From Streptomyces griseoluteus (lineage in GTDB: Bacteria > Actinomycetota > Actinomycetes > Streptomycetales > Streptomycetaceae): DNA of 64,000 bases. Made by a program: the position numbers and the translations under genes. Under the pieces are notes generated by a model, which saw nothing but the letters and a program-made list of their open reading frames with translations, did no database searches and had not been told where the DNA came from. Location: assembly GCF_004784465.1 (NCBI RefSeq), contig NZ_SRRU01000008.1:359369-423368 (forward strand), in the 5' to 3' direction. Shown one piece after another: positions 33,699 through 42,928 of the stretch (position 1 is the stretch's first letter; every line of letters begins with the position of its first letter).

Positions 33699-35339
33699 AT
33701 GAGCACCCATCCCACACACAGCCGGCCGTCAGCCCACTCTGAGCACGCGAGTCACCCCCAGCACCCCACGATGGAACGGCACTGCGACGTCGCCGTGATC
33801 GGTGGTTCGGCCGCCGGTCTCGCCGCCGCGCTGCAGCTCTCCCGCCAGCGTCGTGGCGTCGTCGTGGTCGACGACGGCACCCCGCGCAACGCCCCCGCCG
33901 CCCACATGCACGGCTACCTGGGGCATGAAGGGGTCGCGCCCGGTGAGCTGACGGAGGCCGGGCGCGAGGAGGTACGCGCGTACGGCGGGGAGGTGCTGTC
34001 CGGCCGGGTCCTGGGAGTGCACCGTCATGGCGACGGCCGGTTCCGGCTCGACCTCACGGGCGGGCACACGCTGGTCGCCCGCCGCGTCCTCGCCGCGACC
34101 GGCCTGTCGGACGAGCTCCCCGCGATCGACGGTGTCGCCGAGGGGTGGGGGAGAGGTGTGATCCACTGCCCGTTCTGCCACGGCTTCGAGGTGCGCGACC
34201 AGCGCCTGGTGCAGATCGTCACCCACCCCCTGGGCCTCCACCCGACCCCGCTGTTCCGGCACTTGACCGACCGGCTGACCGTCGTACTGCACGACCCGGC
34301 CGGGCTCGACGAGGGAGTTGTCGAAGCCCTTGCCGCCTCCGGCGTCACCATCGAGCGCGCCGAAGCCGGCCGGGTCCTCACCGGTCCGGACGGCGGGGTG
34401 TCCGGCGTCGAACTCGGTGACGGCCGGGTCCTCGAGGCCGACGCCGTCGTGGTCGGCTCGCGGTTCCGGGCACGCGCCGACGTGCTGGCCGGGGTGGGGC
34501 TCACCACGACCGCGCACCCGACCGGCGCCGGCGACGTCCTCGCGGTCGACCCGCGCGGCGAGACCGCCGTACCGGGGATCTACGCGGCCGGCAACATCAC
34601 CGATCCCAGCCTGCAGGTGCTGCCCTCGGCCGCCCAGGGAAGCCAGGTCGGCGCCATGATCGCCTTCAGCCTCGCGGAGGAGGACCTGCGCGCCGCCGTA
34701 CGGCACTCGGGCGAGCGGGCCGACTGGGACCACCGCTACGCGGGCTCCGACCGCGCGTGGAGCGGCAACCCCAATGGCACGCTCGTCCACGAGGCCACCG
34801 CCCTGTCCCCGGGTCGCGCGCTGGACGTCGGCACCGGTGAGGGCGCCGACGCCCTCTGGCTGGCCGAGCAGGGCTGGAAGGTGACCGCCACCGACATCTC
34901 CGGCAACGCGCTCGCCCGGGTCCGCGCCGAGGCCGAACGCCGAGGGCTCGCCGTCAGCCTCGTACGCGGCGACGCGGGCGATCCCGCCCCCTTCGGCACC
35001 GAGACCTTCGACCTGGTCTCCCTGCAGTACGGCTCGTTCAAGCGCACGCCCGACCAGCGCGGTCTGCGCAGCCTGCTCGCCGCCGTCGCCCCCGGTGGCA
35101 CGCTCCTGGTCGTACACCACGACCTCAGCCCGCTGAGCGGCCCCGTGGACGTGGCGACCCAGACCCGGATGTACGACCCGTCGGCGTTCGTCGGGGTCGA
35201 CGAGATCGCCGCCGCGCTCACCGCCGAGCCCGACATCTGGCAGGTCGAGATCCATGAAACCCGGCCACGGCCCGCCGGCGCCGCCAGCACCCACCACGTC
35301 AGCGACGTCGTACTGCGCGCGACCCGGCGAACGGTCTGA
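33699..35339 (+). CDS. Thioredoxin-reductase-like flavoprotein fused to SAM methyltransferase
   Basis: A 546-aa two-domain cytoplasmic protein. Residues about 26-330 are an FAD/NAD(P) oxidoreductase: DVAVIGGSAAGLAAALQLSR (FAD), a redox-type CPFCHG pair, and PGIYAAGNITDPSLQVLPSA (second FAD motif). Residues about 345-546 are a class I methyltransferase: GRALDVGTGEGADALWLAEQ binds SAM and FDLVSLQYGSFKRT follows. The fusion is known in actinobacteria under that composite name, but its substrate is not; a thiol or chalcogen substrate reduced then methylated is an attractive guess. The start at 33699 is followed by a His-rich stretch; ATG MERHCDVAVIGG is an alternative. Confidence 0.9.
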   Translation: MSTHPTHSRPSAHSEHASHPQHPTMERHCDVAVIGGSAAGLAAALQLSRQRRGVVVVDDGTPRNAPAAHMHGYLGHEGVAPGELTEAGREEVRAYGGEVLSGRVLGVHRHGDGRFRLDLTGGHTLVARRVLAATGLSDELPAIDGVAEGWGRGVIHCPFCHGFEVRDQRLVQIVTHPLGLHPTPLFRHLTDRLTVVLHDPAGLDEGVVEALAASGVTIERAEAGRVLTGPDGGVSGVELGDGRVLEADAVVVGSRFRARADVLAGVGLTTTAHPTGAGDVLAVDPRGETAVPGIYAAGNITDPSLQVLPSAAQGSQVGAMIAFSLAEEDLRAAVRHSGERADWDHRYAGSDRAWSGNPNGTLVHEATALSPGRALDVGTGEGADALWLAEQGWKVTATDISGNALARVRAEAERRGLAVSLVRGDAGDPAPFGTETFDLVSLQYGSFKRTPDQRGLRSLLAAVAPGGTLLVVHHDLSPLSGPVDVATQTRMYDPSAFVGVDEIAAALTAEPDIWQVEIHETRPRPAGAASTHHVSDVVLRATRRTV

Positions 35340-35420
35340 TCGCCCACCCCGCCGTGCGGGTCCACGGGGATCGCGGTGTTTGAATGGACCGTCGTTCCCG
35401 TTCCGGCAAGGAGAAGCGCT

Positions 35421-36194
35421 GTGCCTTTGGTGTCTGTCGTGATGCCCGTGTACAACTCGGCGGCCACCCTCGGCGCAGCCGTCCGATCGGTACTCACACA
35501 GACCCACAGCGATCTGGAGCTGTTGGTCACGGACGACCAGTCCTCCGACGGCTCGATGGAGCTGCTGCGCGAGTTCGCCGCGCAGGACGAGCGCGTGCTG
35601 CCGCGGTCGGCACCCGAGCGGGGCGGGGCGGGCCGGGCCCGCAATCTCGCGATCGAGCGGGCCCGCGGGGACTACATCGCCTTCCTCGACTCCGACGACA
35701 TGTGGTTGCCGCAGAAGACCGAGAAGCAGCTCGCCTTCGCGGCTGAAGGCGATGCACCGCTGACCTTCACCTCGTACTTCAAGATGGACGCGGACCATGC
35801 CGGCGAGAGCACCGACTGGGTTCCGAACGGGCGGGTGATCCGGGCGCGAGAGCGCGTGGACTACCGCGCAATGCTGGTTCGGGACCACATCGGTGCTCTC
35901 ACCGCCATGTACGACCGCAACACCCTGGGCACCAGGCTGATGCCGGAGATGCGCAAGCGGCAGGACTACGCCCTCTGGCTGTCGATCATGCGGGACGGCG
36001 CGGACGCCCGGGGCTTGACCGAGCCGCTCGCGGTGTACCGGGCCCACCAGGCGGGATCGCTGTCCTCCAACAAGATGTCCTTGGTCAAGTACAACTGGGC
36101 GCTGTACCGCGAGCATGAGCATCTGTCGGTCCCGCGGGCAACGCGCGCGCTTTCCGGCGCCGTGTGGCAGTCGCTGCGCAACTCGCGCATCTGA
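35421..36194 (+). CDS. Glycosyltransferase family 2
   Basis: A 257-aa GT-A enzyme. VSVVMPVYNSAATLGAAVRS opens the fold, LLVTDDQSSDGS follows, and YIAFLDSDDMWLPQKTEKQL carries the DxD-type metal site. No membrane helices, so likely a cytoplasmic enzyme adding sugar to a carrier or protein. GTG at 35421 has AAGGAGAAG at good spacing, better than the upstream in-frame ATG. Transcribed away from the fusion gene with an 81-nt gap; no pathway neighbours. Confidence 0.9.
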   Translation: MPLVSVVMPVYNSAATLGAAVRSVLTQTHSDLELLVTDDQSSDGSMELLREFAAQDERVLPRSAPERGGAGRARNLAIERARGDYIAFLDSDDMWLPQKTEKQLAFAAEGDAPLTFTSYFKMDADHAGESTDWVPNGRVIRARERVDYRAMLVRDHIGALTAMYDRNTLGTRLMPEMRKRQDYALWLSIMRDGADARGLTEPLAVYRAHQAGSLSSNKMSLVKYNWALYREHEHLSVPRATRALSGAVWQSLRNSRI

Positions 36195-36209
36195 CCTGCC
36201 CCGCTCCAG

Positions 36210-36299
36210 TCACTTCGTCAGATCGGCGGAGAGGAAGGGAGCGAGGAGCGCGAACAATTCGGCGGGGCGGTCGAGGGGGATGATGTGGCCGCAGTCCTG
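36210..36299 (-). pseudogene. C-terminal stub of an alpha/beta hydrolase
   Basis: The last 29 codons read DCGHIIPLDRPAELFALLAP then FLSADLTK-stop: the catalytic-His helix and C terminus of an alpha/beta hydrolase. Upstream the frame loses all similarity, so only the 3' end survives. Confidence 0.6.
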
Positions 36300-36432
36300 A
36301 CGTCCGCGGGGAGGGTTCGTCGCGGTGGCCTGCCGACCCCAACGCACTTGTGTCGCGGGGATGCTCCGACGTTGCGTGGCCGCGGAGGGAAGCTGTTCGC
36401 CGGGCACCGCTCGGCGTTTTTGTTCGCCTTTT

Positions 36433-37401
36433 TCACGGGGAGGGGCCTTCGGCGGCGGGGCGCCCTCCCCGCCGTGTCCGGCGCTGGCCCGCAGGGGCGC
36501 CGGGGGAGCGTGTCGGGGCTTGGCGATCTGTGCGGTAGAGGTCGATGGCGAGGGCGACGGCGGCGCGGGTGGCGGGGTGGGGGTCCGTCCGGCGCCAGAT
36601 GAGGTGGACGGGGACGGGCTCGGCGTCACGCAGGGGGCGGTAGGTGATGCCTGAGGGGCGGTACTGGGCCGCGGTGGCCTGAGGGGTGACGCCGACGCAG
36701 CGGCCGGAGGCAATGGCGGCGAGCCAGTCGTCGATGTCGTGGACGTGCTCGACGGCCGGCCGTTCGGCCTCGGGCCACAGGTTCAAGGTGGTGGTGCCGG
36801 TGCGACGGTCGAGGGCGAGGGTGCGGGAGGCGACTTCGGCCAGACGGATGCTGCGGCGGCGGGCCCAGGGATCGTCGGAGGCGAGGGCAAGGTAGCGGTC
36901 CTCGTGGCCGACGAAAGCATGCGACCAGGGCTTGAGGTCGACGGAGCTGCGAATGACCGCGAGGTCGCACAGTCCTTCGGCCAGCCCGCCGGTGGAGGAG
37001 TTGTGCCGGACGAGCCGGAGCTCGATGCCGGGGTGGTCGTGGTGCCAGCGGCGCTGGAACTCGGTGGTGTGGCCCCCGAAGGCCGACCAGGCGTGACCGA
37101 TGTGCAGGCGGCTGTGGCCGGAGGCGGCCTCTGCGACGAGTTCGTCCGCGCCGGCCAGGAGCGGACGGGCTCGCGCGAGGACCAGCACACCCGCCTTGGT
37201 GGGCTCGACGGTGCGGCTGGTGCGGTGCAGCAGCCGCACCCCCAAGGTCTTCTCCAGGGAGAGCAGGGTGCGGGAGACCGCGGCCTGGGAGACACCCAGC
37301 TCCCGAGCGGCGTCCGTGAAGCTGCCGGTGTCGACGATGGTGACCAGGCAGCGCAGGTGCTTCAACTCCAGCCCCGCGCCGTGTCCTCCGCGTGCATCCA
37401 T
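36433..37401 (-). CDS. LysR-family transcriptional regulator
   Basis: A 322-aa LysR-type regulator. LKHLRCLVTIVDTGSFTDAA and ELGVSQAAVSRTLLSLEKTL are the winged helix; the effector domain follows (LHIGHAWSAFGGHTTEFQRR), with a Pro/Arg-rich tail. It is divergent from an EamA exporter gene, which it probably controls. ATG at 37401 is chosen at the family N terminus; the frame extends much further upstream without similarity. Confidence 0.9.
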   Translation of the reverse strand: MDARGGHGAGLELKHLRCLVTIVDTGSFTDAARELGVSQAAVSRTLLSLEKTLGVRLLHRTSRTVEPTKAGVLVLARARPLLAGADELVAEAASGHSRLHIGHAWSAFGGHTTEFQRRWHHDHPGIELRLVRHNSSTGGLAEGLCDLAVIRSSVDLKPWSHAFVGHEDRYLALASDDPWARRRSIRLAEVASRTLALDRRTGTTTLNLWPEAERPAVEHVHDIDDWLAAIASGRCVGVTPQATAAQYRPSGITYRPLRDAEPVPVHLIWRRTDPHPATRAAVALAIDLYRTDRQAPTRSPGAPAGQRRTRRGGRPAAEGPSP

Positions 37402-37469
37402 GCGCTCAGCGTATAGCTGGTGGGTTGGATGCATTTTGTGTATCGCGTGACGGGGGGCACGGTGAGCGG

Positions 37470-38447
37470 ATGCAGACCTCGCAGGACCTCGCCGTCGACG
37501 CGGAGGCGCCGGACCGGGGCGGGAACCGGTCACTGACCGGCTCGCTCTCGCTACGGCGCGGCTTCGCCTTTCTCGCTTTCGCCGGACTCGCCTGGGGAAC
37601 AACCGGCGCGGCCGTGGAGGTCATCTACCGGGCCGGCGGCCTGGGGCCCATGGCCATCTCGTTCTGGCGCTTCCTGGCCGGGGCGGTGCTGTTGCTGCCC
37701 GCCCGGGCGCTGCGCCCGTCGCGCAAAGCGCCGCGCGCGCCGCAGCCTGCCGGGCGGCGGGTGCTGCTGCTGATGGGCACCGGAGCCGGGCTGGCCGTGT
37801 TCCAGACCGCCTACTTCGCCGCCGTGCGGGACACCGGGCTGGCGGTGGGCACCATCGTCACGCTCGGCGCCGCACCCGTGTTCACGGCCGCCGGCGGGCG
37901 GCTGTTCCTGGGCGAGCGCATCGGCCGCGCTGGAGTGCTGGCCGTCGCAGGCGCGCTGGCCGGACTGACCGTGCTCGTGCTGGGCAACCAGCCGGGCGTC
38001 GTCCACCTGGGAGGCGTGGGGATGGCGCTGCTGTCCGCCGCCGGATACGCCGTATCCAATCTGCTGGGCCGATGGACCGGACGGCACGGCACTGGCGAGG
38101 ACGCGCTCACCCTGACTCTCTGGTCTTTCCTCATCGGCACGGCCCTGATGCTGCCGCCGGCCCTTTACGAGGGTCTCCTCCCGCAGGGCGGAAACTTCAC
38201 CGAGGCGGCGCTGCTGATGCTGTACATCGCCGCCGTCACCACGGCGCTCGCCTACCCGCTGTACTTCGCCGGCGTCGCCGTACTCAGGGCCGCCACCGCG
38301 TCGGTGATGATGCTCCTCGAACCCGTCAGCGCCGCTGTCCTGGCCGTGCTGTTCCTTGGCGAGCAGCTCACCACGGCCACTGTCGCGGGCACGGTGATCC
38401 TGCTCGGGGCCGTCGCCGCCCTCGCCCTCGCCGAGTCCCGAGGGTGA
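37470..38447 (+). CDS. EamA (DMT superfamily) transporter
   Basis: A 325-aa membrane protein with ten predicted helices in two EamA repeats: FAFLAFAGLAWGTTGAAVEV starts repeat one and GVGMALLSAAGYAVSNLLGR starts repeat two; LEPVSAAVLAVLFLGEQL is the typical last-but-one helix. DMT transporters usually export amino acids, metabolites or drugs. A 30-residue hydrophilic N terminus precedes the first helix. It lies divergent from the LysR gene, 68 nt away. Confidence 0.9.
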   Translation: MQTSQDLAVDAEAPDRGGNRSLTGSLSLRRGFAFLAFAGLAWGTTGAAVEVIYRAGGLGPMAISFWRFLAGAVLLLPARALRPSRKAPRAPQPAGRRVLLLMGTGAGLAVFQTAYFAAVRDTGLAVGTIVTLGAAPVFTAAGGRLFLGERIGRAGVLAVAGALAGLTVLVLGNQPGVVHLGGVGMALLSAAGYAVSNLLGRWTGRHGTGEDALTLTLWSFLIGTALMLPPALYEGLLPQGGNFTEAALLMLYIAAVTTALAYPLYFAGVAVLRAATASVMMLLEPVSAAVLAVLFLGEQLTTATVAGTVILLGAVAALALAESRG

Positions 38448-38472
38448 CCGAGCGCTTGAGTTGGCGAGTGCT

Positions 38473-39387
38473 TCAGATGGCGGCGGCAGGCGCGACGCCG
38501 GTCAGCTCCGTGCTCGCCTCCCACAGCCGGCGTGCCGTCTCGGCGTCCTGCAGCTGAGCCCACAGCCGCTCGCGGTGCGGCCGGCCCCGCAGTCCGAAGA
38601 CGCGCGGGCCCCACAGCTCACCCCCCGCGATCCGGGGGTCGAGCACCGCCCGGACCGCGGGCCGGGCACCCGCGTGCTTGCCCTGGAGAACAAGCGCGGC
38701 GGCCGCCCCGCGCAGCGCCGTCCCGGCCTTCCGTACATGGACCGGCGGCCGTGACGGGGTGAGCGAGTCCAGCGCACCGCCTGGATGGACCACCACGCTC
38801 GACACCGTGCTGCCCGCGGCCCGCAGCCGGCGGTCGAGTTCCACGCCGAAGTACATCTGGGCCAGCTTCGACCGGCCGTAGGTGCGCTTGGCCCGGTAGC
38901 CGGCCCGGGACTGCAGATCGTCCAGGTCGAGCCGCTCGGACTTGGCGGCGAAGCTGCCGACGGTCACGATGCGGGCGCTCGGCGCGGCCTCCAGCAGCGG
39001 CAGCAGCCAGTGGGTGAGCGCGAAGTGCCCGAGGTGGTTCGTTCCGAAATGCACCTCATTGCCGTCCCGCGTCTCCCTCCGCTCCAGCCCTTCGTGGAGG
39101 ACGCCGGCGTTGTGGACCACCGCGTCGAGGCGCTTGATCTCCAGGGATTCCGCGGTTCCCCGCAGCGAGCCGAGGTCGGCGAGGTCCAGGCCCACCGAAC
39201 GCACCCGCGCACCGGGCACCCGCGCACGGATCGCGTCCATGGCGGCCTCGGCCCGCTCGGCACTCCGGCTGCCCAGGACCACCGTGGCGCCGGTACCGGC
39301 CAGCTGCTCGGCGGTGAAATACCCGATACCCGCATTGCCGCCGGTGACCAGGTACACGCGGTCAGCGGCGGAAGGGATCTGAGACAT
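38473..39387 (-). CDS. Short-chain dehydrogenase/reductase (retinol-dehydrogenase-like)
   Basis: A 304-aa SDR. VYLVTGGNAGIGYFTAEQLA is the TGxxxGIG cofactor motif; VVHNAGV is the NNAG equivalent; ARIVTVGSFAA provides the catalytic Ser; YGRSKLAQMYF is the YxxxK active site. Length and the extended C terminus fit the light-dependent protochlorophyllide/retinol dehydrogenase-like group. Substrate unknown. ATG at 39387 has GGGAG upstream. It is convergent with the EamA gene. Confidence 0.9.
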   Translation of the reverse strand: MSQIPSAADRVYLVTGGNAGIGYFTAEQLAGTGATVVLGSRSAERAEAAMDAIRARVPGARVRSVGLDLADLGSLRGTAESLEIKRLDAVVHNAGVLHEGLERRETRDGNEVHFGTNHLGHFALTHWLLPLLEAAPSARIVTVGSFAAKSERLDLDDLQSRAGYRAKRTYGRSKLAQMYFGVELDRRLRAAGSTVSSVVVHPGGALDSLTPSRPPVHVRKAGTALRGAAAALVLQGKHAGARPAVRAVLDPRIAGGELWGPRVFGLRGRPHRERLWAQLQDAETARRLWEASTELTGVAPAAAI

Positions 39388-39590
39388 GGCGGGAACTCCC
39401 GTGAGGTGCGACGGCGGCTCCCGGCGGAGCAACCCGGCGCCCACGCTGCCACTGGCCTCCGACATGTCACCGACAACCGTCCGACAGGGTGGAACCGGCC
39501 GCGCGTTCACACGCAGCCGGGCAAGTCGCGCGGAATTGCGGACCCGGAGCCGGGATGCGTCGAAAATCGAACACGTGCTCTAATGCCGGT

Positions 39591-39794
39591 ATGAGCACTC
39601 TCCCTGATGACCTCCTGGCCGCGATACGGGAGTGGCACGCCGTGTACCGGCGGCTCAGTCGCCGGCCGAGCACCGCGCTCAGGCGTCGGCTGCTCGCCCT
39701 GTCCGCCGAGGTGCTGGTGCATCCGTACTGGCAGGGCCGCACCGGGGCGTGGGCCGCTCTGCACGGTGGTGCCCGTCGTGGCCGAGCTGCCTGA
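39591..39794 (+). CDS. Small hypothetical protein, coupled to DUF6233 gene
   Basis: A 67-aa basic, mostly helical protein (LLAAIREWHAVYRRLSRRPS). Its 3' end overlaps the start of the DUF6233 gene by 17 nt in another frame, suggesting translational coupling. No known family. The start is ATG at 39591. Confidence 0.5.
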   Translation: MSTLPDDLLAAIREWHAVYRRLSRRPSTALRRRLLALSAEVLVHPYWQGRTGAWAALHGGARRGRAA

Positions 39795-40206
39795 CGACGC
39801 GCCCCGGCTCCGCGTGCTCCTCGCCTACCTGGAACGGCAGATCGCGGACAACGCCACGGTCGCCACGTACCTGAGCCTCCTGCGTGACGAGGTGCGGCAG
39901 GCCCTCGCGCGAGCCGAACGGCCTGCCCCGCGACAGCGCTCGATGCGACGAGCCAAGGGCGCCGGTGGCCCTCTGCCCACGACCGGGCTCTCCCGGCCCG
40001 CGCGGGCGGGCGACTACGAGGTCGAGATGATGCGCGCCCCGGACGACCCCGGCGACATCGTCGTGCACGCGGCCGGCTGTGAGCAGGCCAGGGGCGCACC
40101 GCGCAGAATCCGGGCCGACGAAGCCCGCGCCCTCCTCGTCGAGCCGGGCATCAAGCCGTGCCCCACCTGCCGCCCCGAAGCCGAACTGGGAATGGACGTG
40201 GCGTGA
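39778..40206 (+). CDS. DUF6233 family protein
   Basis: A 142-aa protein. LPDDAPRLRVLLAYLERQIA is the typical helical start and HAAGCEQARGAPRRIRADEA, then CPTCRPEAELG, the C-terminal Cys-bearing segment of DUF6233, a Streptomyces-specific family of unknown function that is often present in many copies. The GTG start at 39778 lies inside the end of the small upstream gene. Confidence 0.75.
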   Translation: MAELPDDAPRLRVLLAYLERQIADNATVATYLSLLRDEVRQALARAERPAPRQRSMRRAKGAGGPLPTTGLSRPARAGDYEVEMMRAPDDPGDIVVHAAGCEQARGAPRRIRADEARALLVEPGIKPCPTCRPEAELGMDVA

Positions 40207-40431
40207 GCCTATTGGGGCCGATCGAGCCGTCATTCAGCCGGATCGGCTCCGAGCAGGGGCATGCCCGTCTTGGTCAGGCGGTGGACTGAGCCGGACGGCG
40301 GCCGTGTGAAGCTGATCGAGCGGGCCTGCGTCCCCGGTATCACCTCGCTGACGCCGAGGGACCGCTTACGGCACCGGGCACCTCGCGAAGCGCGTCCCCC
40401 ACTCCGTCAGGCATGCGGGGCCACCGACTCC

Positions 40432-40545
40432 GTAGCGCCGCTGCGACTCCGTGCGGAGGGTGCCGAGGGCGGGGGAAGGCCTGCCCGACCCCGAGACGCC
40501 GGTGAAGATCACCGTTGCGTCGCGCGGGACCGTGAGGTCACCCGA
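40432..40545 (-). pseudogene. UvrA-like ATPase remnant
   Basis: GDLTVPRDATVIFTGVSGSG followed by RPSPALGTLRTESQRRY matches the N-terminal Walker A region of UvrA-type ABC ATPases, where the sequence is roughly VPRDxLVxFTGVSGSGKSSLAFGT. The Walker Lys-Ser is replaced by Arg-Pro and nothing recognisable remains on either side. Remnant only. Confidence 0.65.
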
Positions 40546-40746
40546 ACGTCGTACTGGACGGGTGAGGGCTCTCGGGGAGCAGGCGCTGCCGCGTCCGTGG
40601 TGCCGCAAACCCAATAACGCGCGGACCTGCGCAGACAGGAGATGGCGTACTTGGCCGGGAGCGTTGCACGCAGCGTTGGTGGGTTGGCACTCAGGGCACA
40701 GTCGGTGTGCGGTGGCACATGCGCTGGCTATCGCCCTACGTTGAGA

Positions 40747-40760
40747 GTGACTGGGGTCAC
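40747..40760. promoter_or_regulatory. Inverted repeat upstream of the formaldehyde dehydrogenase gene
   Basis: GTGACTGGGGTCAC: perfect GTGAC/GTCAC arms around 4 nt, 66 nt before the start of the dehydrogenase gene. Possible operator; no known regulator match. Confidence 0.35.
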
Positions 40761-40826
40761 AAATCCCACCCAAATGACCTCGGCACTCCGGCGGGCGAGT
40801 CCCCCGGATGAACAGAGGAGATCGTC

Positions 40827-42020
40827 ATGGCAAGCAGCAACCGCGCCGTCACCTTCCACGCCCCGAAAGACATGCGCGTCGAGTCCCGCGACTTCCCGAA
40901 GCTTCAGATGCCGAACGGGAAAAGCGCCCCGCATGGCGTCATCCTCAGGCTCGTCGCCACCAACATCTGCGGTAGCGACCTGCACATCTACCGCGGGTCC
41001 TTCCCGGTGCCCGAGGGAATGGTGATGGGGCACGAGAACACCGGGGAGGTCATCGAGGTCGGCCCCGACGTCGAGTTCCTCAGTGAGGGCGACCTCGTCT
41101 CCGTCCCGTTCAACGTCGCCTGCGGCCGATGTCGCAACTGCAGGGCGCGCCGGACCGACGTCTGCGAGACCACCAACCCCAAGGTGGACTGCGGAGCATA
41201 CGGCTTCAACCTGGGCGACTACGACGGTGGCCAGGCCGAGTACATGTTCGTCCCGTACGCCGACTTCCAGCTCCTGAAGTTCCCGGACAAGGACCAGGCC
41301 ATGGCGAAGATCCGTGAGCTGGCGGTGCTCTCGGACATCCTGCCCACCGCGTTCCACGGTCTCATGGAGGGCGGTGCCAAGACGGGCTCGACCGTGTACA
41401 TCGCCGGCGCCGGCCCGGTCGGCCGCTGCGCCGCAGCATGTGCGCGCCTCCTCGGGGCGTCCTGCATCATCGTCGGCGACCACAACAAGGACCGCCTGGA
41501 GCTGGTGAAGAACAACGGCTGCGAGACGATCGACCTGAGCCAGGACGCAGCGCTCACCGACCAGATCGAGGCCATCCTGGGCGAACCCAGGGTCGACTGC
41601 GCAGTCGACTACGTCGGCACCGAGGCACACGGCCTCGGCCCCCAGGCCGAGGACATGGACCCGGCCTACGCCATCAACCAGGTGATCGACGCCACCCGCG
41701 CGGGCGGAGCCACCGGAGTCATCGGCGTCTACGGCCCCGACCCGCTCGCGAAGTCGAAGGCCGAGCAAGAGGGCACGTACCCGATCGACTTCGGCAAGGC
41801 CTGGATCAAGTCGCCGCGGATCACCGCCGGGCAGGCACCGGTCATGCACTACAACCGCGAGCTGATGATGGCGATCCTGTGGGACCGCATGCCCTACTTG
41901 AGCCCCATGCTCAACACGAAGGTGATCAGCCTCGACGAGGCCCCCGAGGCCTACGCGACCTTCGACACGGGAGTGCCCCTCAAGTTCATCATCGACCCCC
42001 ACGGCCTCATTCCCGCCTGA
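40827..42020 (+). CDS. fdhA: Glutathione-independent formaldehyde dehydrogenase (FdhA-like)
   Basis: Zinc-dependent medium-chain dehydrogenase, 397 aa, close in length to Pseudomonas putida FdhA (398). Cys48 in TNICGSDLHIYRG and His-Glu in MGHENTGEV bind the catalytic zinc; CGRCRNCRARRTDVC is the four-Cys structural zinc site; IAGAGPVGRCAAACARLLGA is the NAD motif. FdhA enzymes dismutate or oxidise formaldehyde and short aldehydes with tightly bound NAD. ATG at 40827 with GAGGAGA upstream. It begins an aldehyde-oxidation neighbourhood. Confidence 0.9.
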   Translation: MASSNRAVTFHAPKDMRVESRDFPKLQMPNGKSAPHGVILRLVATNICGSDLHIYRGSFPVPEGMVMGHENTGEVIEVGPDVEFLSEGDLVSVPFNVACGRCRNCRARRTDVCETTNPKVDCGAYGFNLGDYDGGQAEYMFVPYADFQLLKFPDKDQAMAKIRELAVLSDILPTAFHGLMEGGAKTGSTVYIAGAGPVGRCAAACARLLGASCIIVGDHNKDRLELVKNNGCETIDLSQDAALTDQIEAILGEPRVDCAVDYVGTEAHGLGPQAEDMDPAYAINQVIDATRAGGATGVIGVYGPDPLAKSKAEQEGTYPIDFGKAWIKSPRITAGQAPVMHYNRELMMAILWDRMPYLSPMLNTKVISLDEAPEAYATFDTGVPLKFIIDPHGLIPA

Positions 42021-42176
42021 GTCGGTCTGGGGCAGAGCCCCTCGGACGGGCAGCACCGGACAGAGGGCGAGCGGGACCGCTACTGCCGCAAGGAGCGTGC
42101 TCAGCCCCCTCGACCGTGGGCCGAGGCCCGGCCAGGCACTCCGCGGCGGGCGCTCCGTCTTCTTCCCAGTTGTCAT

Positions 42177-42208
42177 CTGGCCGCCCGCCGAGTCCGGCGG
42201 GCGGCCAG
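42177..42208. terminator. Strong hairpin downstream of fdhA-like gene
   Basis: CTGGCCGCCCGCCG and its complement form a perfect 14-bp stem with the 4-nt loop AGTC, 156 nt after the stop. It would work on either strand. Confidence 0.6.
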
Positions 42209-42928
42209 TGCGCATGAACGGCGAGGTCCTCGGCATCGCGTAACGGCTGCTGGACGTGGCGGAGTTGCTGCGCGATGCCGGGGTTCTGGACGAGGAAGAC
42301 ATGGTGTACGTGCGGCCCGGACGTGATCCGGGCAGCCGCCTTCTCCAAGTGCGAACAGGCCCGCATCAGCCGCTCACCACTGGCCGGTGTGCCGGTGGTA
42401 CGGGCTGCACACGGGGGTCGTTCAGATCGGCCCACGAGGTTGAACCAGGCACGGTCAGCTCGATCGGTGCGTGGTTGTTTCGCGTCGGAGGCCGACGGGG
42501 ACCCGGACGGTACGCCGCCGGAGCGCCGAAGCTCCGCCTGGCGGGCCGGCGGCGGAACCACCGTTCCACCGGATCCGGGTGAGCGGCCCGCAGAGGCGTG
42601 CCGGAGCCGTCCCGCATCCCAACGGACACGGCAACGGCCACAACAGTAATGACCCGCTGGGCCGCGGTCCGCCTGCTGCTCAGGACCTGGCCGGCCGGCG
42701 AACGGCGTCCGGACCGGTAGGGCGCACGGCGGTTCACCTCGAGCCGAGCGCCTACGGACCCGCCGGCCTTCCGCGCCGCCCTCGTCGAGCAGTTCGCCCA
42801 TGCCGATCGCCAGGTCTCCGGCGCCTGGCTGGGCAGCGAGAGCTTCCCCCATGCGCCCGCAGGGCATCCCGCGGACCCATGGGAGTAGGAGCGGCCAGGG
42901 ACATCGCCGTTCAGAAAGGAACGAAGTC
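42209..42928. other. Degenerate intergenic region
   Basis: About 720 nt without a confident gene. A minus-strand stretch near 42170-42380 reads LEKAAARITSGPHVHHVFLV then QNPGIAQQLRHVQQPLRDAE and looks protein-like, and a plus-strand stretch ending near 42887 reads FRAALVEQFAHADRQVSGAW. Neither has a start or a family I recognise. Possibly decayed genes. Confidence 0.35.
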
